Part shown: in pieces, positions 25,965 through 34,838 of the stretch
Layout: each line of letters begins with the position of its first letter
Numbering within the stretch: position 1 is the first letter of the stretch
NCBI GenBank assembly: GCA_934591745.1
Contig: CAKTPQ010000004.1
Span: forward strand, 4,485 to 68,484
Length of the DNA: 64,000 bases
Origin: an uncultured Oscillospiraceae bacterium
GTDB lineage: Bacteria > Bacillota > Clostridia > Oscillospirales > Oscillospiraceae
Direction of reading: 5' to 3'
Notes under the pieces: generated by a model
What the model saw: only the letters and a program-made list of their open reading frames with translations
What the model was told of the DNA's origin: nothing
Databases searched by the model: none
Translations under genes and position numbers: made by a program

Positions 25965-26630
25965 ATGCTGCTTGACCGTATATCCATAAAAAGCGAGGCA
26001 AAGGGCATCGTCAGAAATGCCAGCGTCTCCGCGTATCTGTTCACCCTGCTGTTCCTGGCCATCTCGTGGCTGCTCACCGGCACGTCGGACTATGTCTCCC
26101 TGAATGAGGAGCTGGTATACAATATTTATTACACCACCGGCGTGGACCTGTCGTTCCTCATCCTGCACCGCGCTTTCCCGGCTCTGCTGGTGACATTCGT
26201 CAGCATCATAACGGCGCTGCTGGGTGTGCTGCTGTATATCGTCCAGTACATCTTCATCTTCCTGTGGTCGCTGCTGTTCCTCGTTCCCGGCATCATCGCC
26301 GCCTACCGCTACCGCTTTGCCTACTACAACCTGTGCGAGGATCCGGATATGGGCGTGATGGAGGCCCTCAACATGAGCAAGGCCCAGACCAACGGCTTCA
26401 AATGGCAGCTGTTCGTCCTGGACCTGAGCTTCCTGGGCTGGCAGCTGTTGTGCGCCCTGACGCTGGGCATCCTCTCCATCTGGGTCCAGCCCTATGTCAC
26501 CCAGACCAACGTCGGCTACTTCCAGCAGATCAAGGCCATCAAAGGTATCGGTTGGCGAAACACGCCGCCCCATGACGATACCTTCCGCCCCAACGACCCC
26601 TTCGGCGGTACGAACAATTCGGGCCTGTAA
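25965..26630 (+). CDS. DUF975 family membrane protein
   Basis: Integral membrane protein of 221 residues, function unknown. It shows the DUF975 pattern: an N-terminal hydrophobic segment (YLFTLLFLAISWLL), a long internal segment (LLGVLLYIVQYIFIFLWSLL), the conserved PGIIAAYRYRFAYY and DPDMGVMEALNMSKAQTNG, then further helices. The polar tail has TPPHDDTFRPNDPFGG. Monocistronic between its promoter and a terminator; divergent from the rnf operon. Confidence 0.85.
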   Translation: MLLDRISIKSEAKGIVRNASVSAYLFTLLFLAISWLLTGTSDYVSLNEELVYNIYYTTGVDLSFLILHRAFPALLVTFVSIITALLGVLLYIVQYIFIFLWSLLFLVPGIIAAYRYRFAYYNLCEDPDMGVMEALNMSKAQTNGFKWQLFVLDLSFLGWQLLCALTLGILSIWVQPYVTQTNVGYFQQIKAIKGIGWRNTPPHDDTFRPNDPFGGTNNSGL

Positions 26631-26647
26631 TGTACTTCACAGAAGAA

Positions 26648-26686
26648 CAGGGAGACAACCACACGGTTGCCTCCCTGAATTTTTTT
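26648..26686 (+). terminator. Rho-independent terminator after the DUF975 gene
   Basis: CAGGGAGACAACC, loop ACAC, GGTTGCCTCCCTG (one A/C mismatch), then seven T. Confidence 0.88.
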
Positions 26687-26771
26687 GTTTATCTTATACA
26701 AATTTTGGCATAACTACCACTTCTCATACACAAACAATTCATTAAAAAATTAACAATAAATGTTTTTTGGC

Positions 26772-26800
26772 TTGCAGTTAAAATCTTAACGTAGTAGACT
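26772..26800 (+). promoter_or_regulatory. Putative promoter of the fatty-acid transporter gene
   Basis: TTGCAG, 17-base spacer, TAGACT in an AT-rich gap. A small inverted motif CCGGacaCCGG follows at about 26809. No gene is seen in the rest of 26631-26889. Confidence 0.5.
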
Positions 26801-26889
26801 GTCCTTAACCGGACACCGGCCGTTCTGGCAGGAGCGGTCAGGCCCTCATCCGTACCCAAAATAAATTGTGTTGTAAGGAGAGTGACGTT

Positions 26890-28236
26890 GTGTTCAAGAA
26901 ATTCACCAATGGCTGCGTGCGCGTCGTCAACCGGTGGCTGCCGGATGCATTCCTGTTCGCCATCATCCTGACCCTCATCGTTTTCGTGGCGGCGATGTGC
27001 GCCACTGGCATGGGCCCCATCGCGATCATCGCCAAGTGGGGCGACCAGAAGGGCGGTTTCTGGAATCTGCTGGCGTTTTCCATGCAGATGGCGCTGGTGC
27101 TGGTCTTCGGCTCCGCCATGGCCTCCGCCAAGCCCTGCAAGAAGGCGCTGCGTGCGGTGGCAGGGCTGTGCCACAACGAAAAGCAGGCGATTCTGGTCAC
27201 CACCTTCGTGTCCACCATCTGCTGCTGGCTGAACTGGGGCTTCGGTCTGGTCATCGGCGCGCTGCTGGCCAAGGAGGTCGTGCGCCGCGTGCCCTCCGTG
27301 GACTATCCCCTGCTGATCGCCTCCGCCTACTCCGGCTTCGTGATCTGGCACGCCGGTCTGTCCGGCTCCATTCCCCTGGATCTGGTGGCCGGCAAGGCCT
27401 TCGGCGAGGTGACCTATCAGGCCGCCATCACCGAGACGGTGTTCCACCCCATGAACCTCGTTATGTGCGGCGTCATTCTGCTGGTGATGCCTCTCGTGAA
27501 CTACGCCATGCACCCCGAAAAGGAACGCACTGTCACCGTCGATCCCACCCTGCTGGTAGACGAGGAGGAGCGCACCTACGTCACCGATACCCCCGCTGAG
27601 AAGCTGGAGCACTCCAAGATCCTGTGGCTCATCACCGTGGTGTTTGGTTTCATCTACATCGTGTACTACTTCGTGCAGAACGGCTTCACCCTGGGCCTGA
27701 ACATCGTGAACATGATCTTCCTGTTCCTGGGCCTGCTGCTCCACGGCGACCTGCGCCGCTATGTGGACGCCATCGGCGAGGCCGCTGCCGGCGCCGCCGG
27801 TATCCTGCTGCAGTTCCCGTTCTATGCCGGTATCATGGGCATGATGGTGGCCACCAACGACCAGGGCGTGTCTCTGGCGGGCGTTATCTCCGAGTTCTTC
27901 GTGAGCATCTCCAACAGCGTGACGTTCCCCATGCTGTCCTTCCTGGCGGCCGGTATCGTCAACTTCTTCGTCCCCTCCGGCGGCGGCCAGTGGGCCGTCC
28001 AGGGCCCCATCATGATGCCTGCCGGCCTGGAGATGGGCATCGAGAACGGCCGCACCGCCATGGCCATCGCCTGGGGCGACCAGTGGACCAACATGATCCA
28101 GCCGTTCTGGGCGCTGCCTGCGCTGGGCATCGCCAAGCTGTCCGCCCGCGACATCATGGGCTACCTGGTGGTGGTCCTGCTGTTCACCGGCGTGGTGGCC
28201 TGCCTGGGCTTCCTGGGCTGGGCACTGTTCTTCTGA
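26890..28236 (+). CDS. Short-chain fatty-acid transporter, AtoE family
   Basis: Polytopic inner-membrane protein of 448 residues, about ten to twelve helices. It matches the AtoE short-chain fatty acid transporter family: KFTNGCVRVVNRWLPDAFLFAI at the start, CCWLNWGFGLVIGALLA, SGFVIWHAGLSGSIPL and NFFVPSGGGQWAVQGPI, all typical. It probably moves butyrate, acetoacetate or similar acids across the membrane. The GTG start at 26890 is chosen from AAGGAG nine bases upstream. Alone between its promoter and terminator. A fermentative butyrate-linked role is inferred. Confidence 0.92.
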   Translation: MFKKFTNGCVRVVNRWLPDAFLFAIILTLIVFVAAMCATGMGPIAIIAKWGDQKGGFWNLLAFSMQMALVLVFGSAMASAKPCKKALRAVAGLCHNEKQAILVTTFVSTICCWLNWGFGLVIGALLAKEVVRRVPSVDYPLLIASAYSGFVIWHAGLSGSIPLDLVAGKAFGEVTYQAAITETVFHPMNLVMCGVILLVMPLVNYAMHPEKERTVTVDPTLLVDEEERTYVTDTPAEKLEHSKILWLITVVFGFIYIVYYFVQNGFTLGLNIVNMIFLFLGLLLHGDLRRYVDAIGEAAAGAAGILLQFPFYAGIMGMMVATNDQGVSLAGVISEFFVSISNSVTFPMLSFLAAGIVNFFVPSGGGQWAVQGPIMMPAGLEMGIENGRTAMAIAWGDQWTNMIQPFWALPALGIAKLSARDIMGYLVVVLLFTGVVACLGFLGWALFF

Positions 28237-28270
28237 GAGATACCATCCTCACAATATCCCCCCGACCCGC

Positions 28271-28307
28271 ACACAGGGACGGCGCCTCGGCGCCGTCCCT
28301 GTGTTTT
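28271..28307 (+). terminator. Rho-independent terminator after the fatty-acid transporter
   Basis: Stem CACAGGGACGGCGCC with GGCGCCGTCCCTGTG, tiny TC loop, then TTTT. Confidence 0.85.
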
Positions 28308-28341
28308 CGCATATAATTTGTATGTATGTGGTCCCTGCCGG

Positions 28342-29211
28342 TCACACCGTGGCCGTCTCCCGCGCCTCCGCTGCCGCCGCCTCCGGCGCATCGCTGCCGT
28401 CGAAGGGCGTCTCCAGCAGCTCCGGCCGCCGGATGTACTTGCGGAAGTCATTGCAGAACGCCGCGTACTCGTACCCGGTGCAGATGCGCTCGTCCATGAC
28501 GATGCCCAGCGGCATCATCTTCTTGGACAGGTCGCCGCTCATGTAGTTGGGTACCGGCTTGCCCATGCACACGAACACGCTGGTGGTGCCGAACTCGTAG
28601 CAGTGGTGGTGGATGTAGCTGGTCTTGATGGAGGCCAGGTTGGTGATGAACATGCTGGTGTGGAACGGGCTGAGGTCGATGATCTTCCGGGGCAGCAGCC
28701 CGTGCTTGTCCAGATGGTAGGCCAGCCACAGCACGAACTTGGGCAGTCCCGGCACGGAGAACATCATCCGGGCGAACTTGTCGGTGCTGTTCTTCTGCTC
28801 CGTCTGGCTGTTGGCGTCGATGGCGTCGCTGATCTTCCGCTGGATGGTAAACACCGTGTCCGTCGGCTCCAGATAGATCTTCAGCGTCGTCTCGTCCGGC
28901 GAGCCGTCCGCCAGCTTCTTCAGGATCACAAAGGACACGCAGAAGTGGTTGCGCTTGTAGATGCGGCTGTTCATCACGAAGTAGTTCAGTTTCGGATTGG
29001 TCTGCACCGCCTTGTAGTACGCGGCGATGATCACGGCCATGTGGTTGATGCGGATGCCGCTGCGCCGCTTTTCGCGGATATACGCCTTGATGACCTCCTC
29101 ATCGATGTTCTCGGTGATGGTGTTCTGCGCGTCATACCGCTTGGGCATGATGTAGGGGACGGCCGCCACGATGGGCGGCAGGTTCTTTACTCTCGTTCCG
29201 TCAGGACGCAT
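28342..29211 (-). CDS. Stand-alone 2-oxoacid dehydrogenase E2-like acyltransferase domain, catalytic motif lost
   Basis: The 289-residue protein resembles the catalytic domain of E2/CAT-type acyltransferases (middle IYLEPTDTVFTIQRKISDAI; HHHCYEFGTTSVFV; C-terminal MMPLGIVMDERICTGYEYA). It has no lipoyl or E1/E3-binding domain. The usual DHRxxDG catalytic motif reads DERICTG, so the histidine and aspartate are both replaced. This argues against normal acyl transfer. I chose the ATG at 29211 (MRPDGTRVKNLPP) because GAGGG lies seven bases upstream; a start at 29256 would add 15 residues. No E1 or E3 gene is nearby. Biological role unknown. Confidence 0.72.
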   Translation of the reverse strand: MRPDGTRVKNLPPIVAAVPYIMPKRYDAQNTITENIDEEVIKAYIREKRRSGIRINHMAVIIAAYYKAVQTNPKLNYFVMNSRIYKRNHFCVSFVILKKLADGSPDETTLKIYLEPTDTVFTIQRKISDAIDANSQTEQKNSTDKFARMMFSVPGLPKFVLWLAYHLDKHGLLPRKIIDLSPFHTSMFITNLASIKTSYIHHHCYEFGTTSVFVCMGKPVPNYMSGDLSKKMMPLGIVMDERICTGYEYAAFCNDFRKYIRRPELLETPFDGSDAPEAAAAEARETATV

Positions 29212-29322
29212 GGGCAAACCCTCGATTCTGTCTGAATTACGCTCATTGTACCCCATCCTTTCGACAAATGCAACCCGCAGAGGTGCGTTTTCTGCCGTCG
29301 TCCGCCGCCGCGCATTTTACCC

Positions 29323-29367
29323 TTTACCTTTTCCTCAACATTTGTTATAATAAAGTATTATTATAAT
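29323..29367 (+). promoter_or_regulatory. Putative recJ promoter with tandem -10 boxes
   Basis: TTTACC at 29323-29328, 17-base spacer, TATAAT at 29346-29351; a second TATAAT at 29362-29367 lies 16 bases further on. Confidence 0.55.
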
Positions 29368-29419
29368 AATGAAACTGGCGGCATAGTCCCTGCCGCCGGC
29401 AGGAGGGAGGTGACCCACC

Positions 29420-31510
29420 GTGAAATTTCAGAAATGGCACATTGCCGACCCGCATCCCGAGGCGGCGGCCCGCCTGACGGCGGCGGGTTATCCCTGTCTT
29501 GTGTCGGCGGTGCTGGCCTCCCGGGGCATCGGGACCGCAGAGGAGGCCGCCGCCTTTCTGGAGCATGAGCAGCGCCTGACGTACAGCCCCTTCCTCATGG
29601 CCGACATGGACAAGGCCGTGGCGCGGGTGCAGCAGGCGCTGGCCGATCACGAGAAGATCGCCGTGTTCGGCGACTACGACGTAGACGGCATCACCGCCAC
29701 CTGTATCCTGGTGGACTACCTGCAGGGCCGTGGCGCCGACGTGCTGCACTATATCCCCCGCCGCATCGAGGACGGCTACGGCCTGAGCTGCGACGCCATC
29801 GAGGGCCTGTACCAGAAGGGTGCCCGGCTGCTGATCACCGTGGACTGCGGCATCACCGGCGTGGAGGAGGTGGACTTTGCCAACTCCCTGGGCATGGACG
29901 TGGTCATCACCGACCACCACGAATGCAAGGAGACGCTGCCCCGCGCCGCGGCGGTGGTGGATCCCCACCGGCCCGACTGCCCCTATCCCTTCAAGCATCT
30001 GGCCGGCTGCGGCGTGGCGCTGAAGCTGGCGCTGGCGCTGGGCGGCCCGGACAGGGAGGAGGCCCTGTTCTCCCGCTACTGCACGCTGGCCGCCATCGGC
30101 ACCGTGGCCGATGTGATGCAGATGTCCGGCGAGAACCGTACCATCGTGTCCCGTGGCCTTGCCGCCATCGAGCACTCCGACTTTATCGGGCTCCACGCCC
30201 TTCTGAAGGAGGCCGGCCTTGCCGGCCGCGAGATCACCTCCGTCCAGATCGGTTTCGTGCTGGCGCCCCGCATCAACGCGGCGGGCCGCATGGGCGCCGC
30301 CGACAAGGCGGCGGAGCTGCTGCTGTGTACCGACCCGGCGGAGGCCGAGCGCATGGCCCGTGACCTGTGCGCCCTGAACCGGGAGCGGCAGAATGTGGAG
30401 CAGACCATCTACTCCCAGGCGGAGGAGATGATCGCCCGTCTGCCCGACCGTGACCGCAGCGCGCTGGTGCTGGAGAGCAGCCGCTGGCATCAGGGCGTGG
30501 TGGGCATCGTGGCCAGCCGCCTTTCTGAGAAATACTCCCGTCCCAGCTTTATGATCCACCTCAACGGCGCCACCGGTAAAGGCTCCTGCCGGAGCTGGGG
30601 CGGCTTCAACCTGTTTGCCGCGCTGGAGAGCTGCAAGGATCTGCTGCTGGGCTTCGGCGGCCACGAGCTGGCCGCAGGCTTTACCATCGAGGAGGGGAAC
30701 ATCCCCGCCTTCCGTGAACGGATGAACGACTACGCCCGCAGCTTCCGGGGCGGCGAGGCCCCGGTATCGGTGCTGGACGTGGACGTGGCCATCACTCACC
30801 CCTCCGCCGTGACGCTGGAGGAGCTGGAGGCCCTGTCCGCGCTGGAGCCCTACGGCAGCGGCAACGCCCGCCCGGTGTTCTGCCTGCTGGGGGCCACGCT
30901 GCTGCGAACCCAGAACGTGGGCCAGAACCGGCACCTGAAGCTGCGCCTTGGCAAGGGCAGCGCCCAATTCGACGGCATTTTCTTCTCCACCGTAGCCGAG
31001 GACTGCGGCTGCAAGGCCGGCGACCGGGTGGACGCCGCCTTCTATTTACAGATCAACGAGTTTCGGGGCAGCCGGACGGTGCAGCTCCAGATGGTGGACC
31101 TGCGCCCGTCCCTGTGGGCCAGCGGCCGGGAGCAGGAGTCACTGGACCTGACGGCGCGCTGCACGATGCACCAGCCCATACCCGCACGGGATGCCCGGCG
31201 CCTGCTGCCCACCCGTGACCAGTTCGCCGCCGCCTGGCGGTTTCTGGAACGTACCGTCCCAGAGGACGGCCTCACCGCCGGCTGGCTGCCGCTGCTGCGT
31301 GCGCTGGCGGCGGAGCTGGGCAGGGCGGAGCCGTTCCCCCGCGCCGCCCTGTGCCTGGCGGTATTCGCCGAGCGGGGACTTCTGACAATGGAACGGCAGG
31401 AGGATGACGTGACCATCCGTCTGCATCGGGGGCAGAAGGTGGTGCTGGGGCAGTCGCCCCACCTGCTGTGGCTCCATGAGAACATTGAGAAAGGGGGCGT
31501 TGGACAGTGA
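29420..31510 (+). CDS. recJ: Single-stranded-DNA exonuclease RecJ
   Basis: 5'-3' ssDNA exonuclease for recombination and mismatch/base-excision repair, 696 residues. DHH-domain motifs are intact: FGDYDVDGITAT (85-96), TVDCGIT and TDHHE. The DHHA1 domain has GVVGIVASRL and the glycine-rich GFGGHELAAGF. A C-terminal extension of about 130 residues is typical of clostridial RecJ. GTG start with AGGAGGGAGG upstream. Its stop overlaps the relA start (GTGA), so the two are translationally coupled. Confidence 0.95.
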   Translation: MKFQKWHIADPHPEAAARLTAAGYPCLVSAVLASRGIGTAEEAAAFLEHEQRLTYSPFLMADMDKAVARVQQALADHEKIAVFGDYDVDGITATCILVDYLQGRGADVLHYIPRRIEDGYGLSCDAIEGLYQKGARLLITVDCGITGVEEVDFANSLGMDVVITDHHECKETLPRAAAVVDPHRPDCPYPFKHLAGCGVALKLALALGGPDREEALFSRYCTLAAIGTVADVMQMSGENRTIVSRGLAAIEHSDFIGLHALLKEAGLAGREITSVQIGFVLAPRINAAGRMGAADKAAELLLCTDPAEAERMARDLCALNRERQNVEQTIYSQAEEMIARLPDRDRSALVLESSRWHQGVVGIVASRLSEKYSRPSFMIHLNGATGKGSCRSWGGFNLFAALESCKDLLLGFGGHELAAGFTIEEGNIPAFRERMNDYARSFRGGEAPVSVLDVDVAITHPSAVTLEELEALSALEPYGSGNARPVFCLLGATLLRTQNVGQNRHLKLRLGKGSAQFDGIFFSTVAEDCGCKAGDRVDAAFYLQINEFRGSRTVQLQMVDLRPSLWASGREQESLDLTARCTMHQPIPARDARRLLPTRDQFAAAWRFLERTVPEDGLTAGWLPLLRALAAELGRAEPFPRAALCLAVFAERGLLTMERQEDDVTIRLHRGQKVVLGQSPHLLWLHENIEKGGVGQ

Positions 31511-33711
31511 CGCCGCAGGAAATGTACGACCATCTCATTGAGACTGTCAGATCCTATAACCCGTCGGCGGGCTTTGACCAGATCCACGCCGCCTATGAGT
31601 TCGCCGCCGCCCACCACGCCGGCCAGAACCGGAAGGACGGCTCGCCCTTCATCACCCACCCGCTGGCCGTGGCCCAGATCGTGGCGGAGGAGCTGCATCT
31701 GGACACGGAATCCATCGTGGCGGCCCTGCTCCACGACACCATCGAGGACACCTCCGCCACCCACGAGGAGATCAGCAAGCTGTTCTCCCCCACGGTGGCC
31801 GACCTGGTGGAGGGCGTCAGCAAGCTGACCCGCGTCCATTACACCTCCAAAGAGGAGGAGCAGATGGAGAACCTCCGCAAGATGCTGATGGCCATGGCCA
31901 AGGACATCCGGGTCATCCTCATCAAGATCTCCGACCGGCTCCACAACATGCGCACTATGGAGTACCAGACGCCGGAGAAGCAGAAGCAGAAATCCTTTGA
32001 GACCATGGAGATCTACGCCCCCATCGCCCACCGTCTGGGCATGCAGAAGATGAAGTGGGAGCTGGAGGATCTCTCCCTGAAATATCTGGACCCCGTGGGC
32101 TACCGGGAGATCACCGAGGCGCTGGACGAGAAGGCGGCGGAGTACGACGGTTTCATGTCCTCTGTCCATGACCAGATCACCACCCGCCTGCGGGAGGCCG
32201 GCATCGACGCCGCGGTGCAGGCCCGCATGAAGCACCCCTACTCCATTTACCGCAAGATGTACACCCAGAACAAGTCGTTGGACGACGTGTTCGACCTGTT
32301 CGCTTTCCGCGTCATCGTGGGCACGGTGGCGGACTGTTATAACGTTCTCGGCCTGATCCACGACCTGTACAAGCCCATTCTGGGCCGCTTCAAGGACTAT
32401 ATCGGCACCCCCAAGCCCAACATGTACCAGAGCCTGCACACCACGGTGGTGGGCGAGAGCGGCATCCCCTTCGAGGTGCAGATCCGCACCAGGGAGATGC
32501 ACGAGATCGCGGAATACGGCGTGGCCGCCCACTGGAAATACAAGCAGAACGGTCAGGGCGCCGGCGACGAGCGCAGCTACGAGTGGGTGCGCCGCCTGCT
32601 GGAGAATCAGGAGGACGCCGACGCCGAGGACTTCATCCACTCCCTGAAGGTGGACATGTTCGCCGATGAGGTGTTCGTGTTCACCCCCAACGGCGATGTC
32701 ATCAACCTGCCTGCCGGCGCCACGCCCATCGATTTCGCCTATACCATCCACTCCGCCGTGGGCAACCACATGACCGGCGCCAAGGTCAATGGCCGCATCG
32801 TCCAGTTCGACTACCACCTGCGCAACGGCGACGTGGTGGAGGTCATGACCAGCAGATCCGCCCACGGCCCTAGCCGCGACTGGGTGAAGATCGCCCGCTC
32901 CAGCAACGCCCGCAGCAAGATCCGCCAGTGGTTCAAGCGGGAGAAGCGGGACGAGAACATCGTCAACGGCCGCCAGAGCTTCGAGACGGAGCTGAAGCGC
33001 ACCGGCGTGACGCTGAAGGAGCTGACCAACGAGGAAAACCTCCCCAGCGTCCTGAAAAAGCTGTGCTACAACAGTCTGGACGATATGTACGCCGCCATCG
33101 GCTACGGCGGCGTGTCCGCCCTGAAGGTCATGGGCCGCCTGCGGGAGGATATCCAGCGCATCCTCCACCAGCACCAGACCGAGCGTCAGGCGGAGGTGCC
33201 GCTGGCGGACCAGCCCCAGCAGACCCGTCCCGCCGTGCCCCAGCGCCCCAAGGGAGAGCAGGGCATCGTGGTGGAGGGGCTCACCAACTGTCTGGTGAAG
33301 TTCTCCAAGTGCTGCACCCCCGTGCCCGGCGACGAGATCGTGGGCTTCATCACACGGGGCTACGGCATCTCCGTCCACCGGGCGGACTGCCCCAACGCCG
33401 ACCCCGCCCGCCGCAAGCCGGAGGAGGCGGGCCGCTGGATCAAGGTCTCCTGGGGCGGCAACACACGGGAGAGCTACCGCACCACGCTGGAGGTGGTGGC
33501 TAAGGATCGCCTGAACCTGATCGTGGATATCTCCACGGTGCTCTCCAGCACCAAGACCCACGTCTCCTCCCTGAACGCCCGCAGCACGCCGGACGGCTTC
33601 GCCCTCATCACACTGGATACCGACGTGGCCGACAGCCAGCAGCTGCAGACGGTCATGCGGAAGATCGAGCAGATCTCCGGCGTCATGCGTGTTACCCGCC
33701 CCGCCGGCTGA
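31507..33711 (+). CDS. relA: Bifunctional (p)ppGpp synthetase/hydrolase (Rel)
   Basis: Stringent-response enzyme of 734 residues. It has an HD hydrolase domain with HDTIED at 76-81, a synthetase domain (DVFDLFAFRVIVGT; GTPKPNMYQSLHTTV), a TGS domain (VFTPNGDVINLPAGATPIDF), a helical region with a conserved CCxPxPGD (CCTPVPGDEIVGF), and a C-terminal ACT domain. Both catalytic domains look intact, so it should make and break (p)ppGpp. GTG start overlaps the recJ stop. Confidence 0.96.
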   Translation: MTPQEMYDHLIETVRSYNPSAGFDQIHAAYEFAAAHHAGQNRKDGSPFITHPLAVAQIVAEELHLDTESIVAALLHDTIEDTSATHEEISKLFSPTVADLVEGVSKLTRVHYTSKEEEQMENLRKMLMAMAKDIRVILIKISDRLHNMRTMEYQTPEKQKQKSFETMEIYAPIAHRLGMQKMKWELEDLSLKYLDPVGYREITEALDEKAAEYDGFMSSVHDQITTRLREAGIDAAVQARMKHPYSIYRKMYTQNKSLDDVFDLFAFRVIVGTVADCYNVLGLIHDLYKPILGRFKDYIGTPKPNMYQSLHTTVVGESGIPFEVQIRTREMHEIAEYGVAAHWKYKQNGQGAGDERSYEWVRRLLENQEDADAEDFIHSLKVDMFADEVFVFTPNGDVINLPAGATPIDFAYTIHSAVGNHMTGAKVNGRIVQFDYHLRNGDVVEVMTSRSAHGPSRDWVKIARSSNARSKIRQWFKREKRDENIVNGRQSFETELKRTGVTLKELTNEENLPSVLKKLCYNSLDDMYAAIGYGGVSALKVMGRLREDIQRILHQHQTERQAEVPLADQPQQTRPAVPQRPKGEQGIVVEGLTNCLVKFSKCCTPVPGDEIVGFITRGYGISVHRADCPNADPARRKPEEAGRWIKVSWGGNTRESYRTTLEVVAKDRLNLIVDISTVLSSTKTHVSSLNARSTPDGFALITLDTDVADSQQLQTVMRKIEQISGVMRVTRPAG

Positions 33712-33753
33712 CCCCCATCCGCACCACGAAACGAAGAAAAGGAGCCATACGTC

Positions 33754-34200
33754 ATGAGAGCAGTATTGACCCGCGTGAAGCACGCATCCGTCACCATCGA
33801 CGGCAAGGAACACGCCCGGATCGGGGAGGGCTTCCTCATCCTGCTGGGCGTGACCCACGAGGACACCGAGGCGCAGGCCGTCAAGCTGGCGGACAAGCTC
33901 ACCGGGCTTCGCATTTTTGAGGACGAGAACGGCAAGATGAACCGCAGTCTGGAGGACGTGAAGGGCCAGCTGCTCATTGTCTCCCAGTTCACGCTGTACG
34001 GCAACTGCAAAAAGGGCCGCCGCCCCGAGTTCCTGGCCGCCGCCCGTCCGGAGGTAGCCATCCCCCTGTACGAAAAGTTCGTCCAGCTCTGCCGGGACAA
34101 GGGCTTTCACACCGAGACCGGCGAGTTCGGCGCCTACATGCAGGTGGAGAGTCTCAACGACGGCCCGGTGACGCTGGTGGTGGACACCGACCAGCTGTAA
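33754..34200 (+). CDS. dtd: D-aminoacyl-tRNA deacylase
   Basis: Removes D-amino acids mischarged on tRNA. 148 residues, usual size. It has [17 protein letters not shown] at the start, the [15 protein letters not shown] catalytic-site motif, and NDGPVT near the C-terminus (usually NGPVT with one residue between). Commonly follows relA in Firmicutes, as here. AAAAGGAG lies upstream of the ATG; the MBL hydrolase begins 14 bases after the stop. Confidence 0.96.
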   Translation: MRAVLTRVKHASVTIDGKEHARIGEGFLILLGVTHEDTEAQAVKLADKLTGLRIFEDENGKMNRSLEDVKGQLLIVSQFTLYGNCKKGRRPEFLAAARPEVAIPLYEKFVQLCRDKGFHTETGEFGAYMQVESLNDGPVTLVVDTDQL

Positions 34201-34214
34201 GAAAGGAGCGCGCC

Positions 34215-34838
34215 ATGCACATCACATCCCTTCAGGTGGGGCCGATCATGACCAACTGCTACCTGCTGTGCGACGAGGCAGCCAAGGTCTGTGCCCTCAT
34301 CGACCCCGGCGATGACGCGCCGCAGGTGGAGAGCATGGTGGCCCGCAGCGGCTGCGCCTTGCGGTACATCCTGCTGACCCACGGCCATTTTGACCATACC
34401 TCCGCCGTCCGCTCCCTGCTGGAGAAGTACCCGGACGTGCCGGTGTACATCCACGAAAAGGACGCCGCGGATACGGACCGCGGCGAGCTGCTGTTCCGCA
34501 AGGTGGGATCGGCGAACCAGCGGTTTTATAAGGAGGGCGACACCCTGCCGCTGGGCGGTCTGACCCTCCGTGTGCTGGAGACGCCGGGCCACTCCGAGGG
34601 CTCCGTCTGCCTGCTGGTGGAGGGGCAGGGCGTCCTGTTTGCCGGCGATACCCTGTTCCGCTGCTCCTGCGGCCGATGCGACTTCCCTGGCGGCGACTAC
34701 CGGAAGATGCTGGCCTCTCTGGGCCGTCTGGCGGCGCTGGAGGGCGATCTGCGGGTGCTGCCCGGCCACGACCGGGAGACGACGCTGGACTACGAGCGCC
34801 GGGTCAACCCCTACATGCGGCAAGGGGCGAAGCAATGA
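34215..34838 (+). CDS. MBL-fold metallo-hydrolase (GloB/YqgX-like)
   Basis: Cytosolic metallo-beta-lactamase-fold hydrolase, 207 residues. Metal motif LLTHGHFDHTSAV (HxHxDH) is present, with later histidines in LETPGHSEG and PGHDRET. Related to glyoxalase II, but substrate is not determinable. It follows dtd and its stop overlaps the hemZ start (ATGA). Confidence 0.92.
   Translation: MHITSLQVGPIMTNCYLLCDEAAKVCALIDPGDDAPQVESMVARSGCALRYILLTHGHFDHTSAVRSLLEKYPDVPVYIHEKDAADTDRGELLFRKVGSANQRFYKEGDTLPLGGLTLRVLETPGHSEGSVCLLVEGQGVLFAGDTLFRCSCGRCDFPGGDYRKMLASLGRLAALEGDLRVLPGHDRETTLDYERRVNPYMRQGAKQ

Noticed and set aside
31042..34110. 1022-residue ORF antisense to recJ-relA-dtd
   Set aside because: Low-complexity His/Gly/Gln/Leu composition typical of the reverse strand of GC-rich genes; plus-strand genes have intact family motifs.
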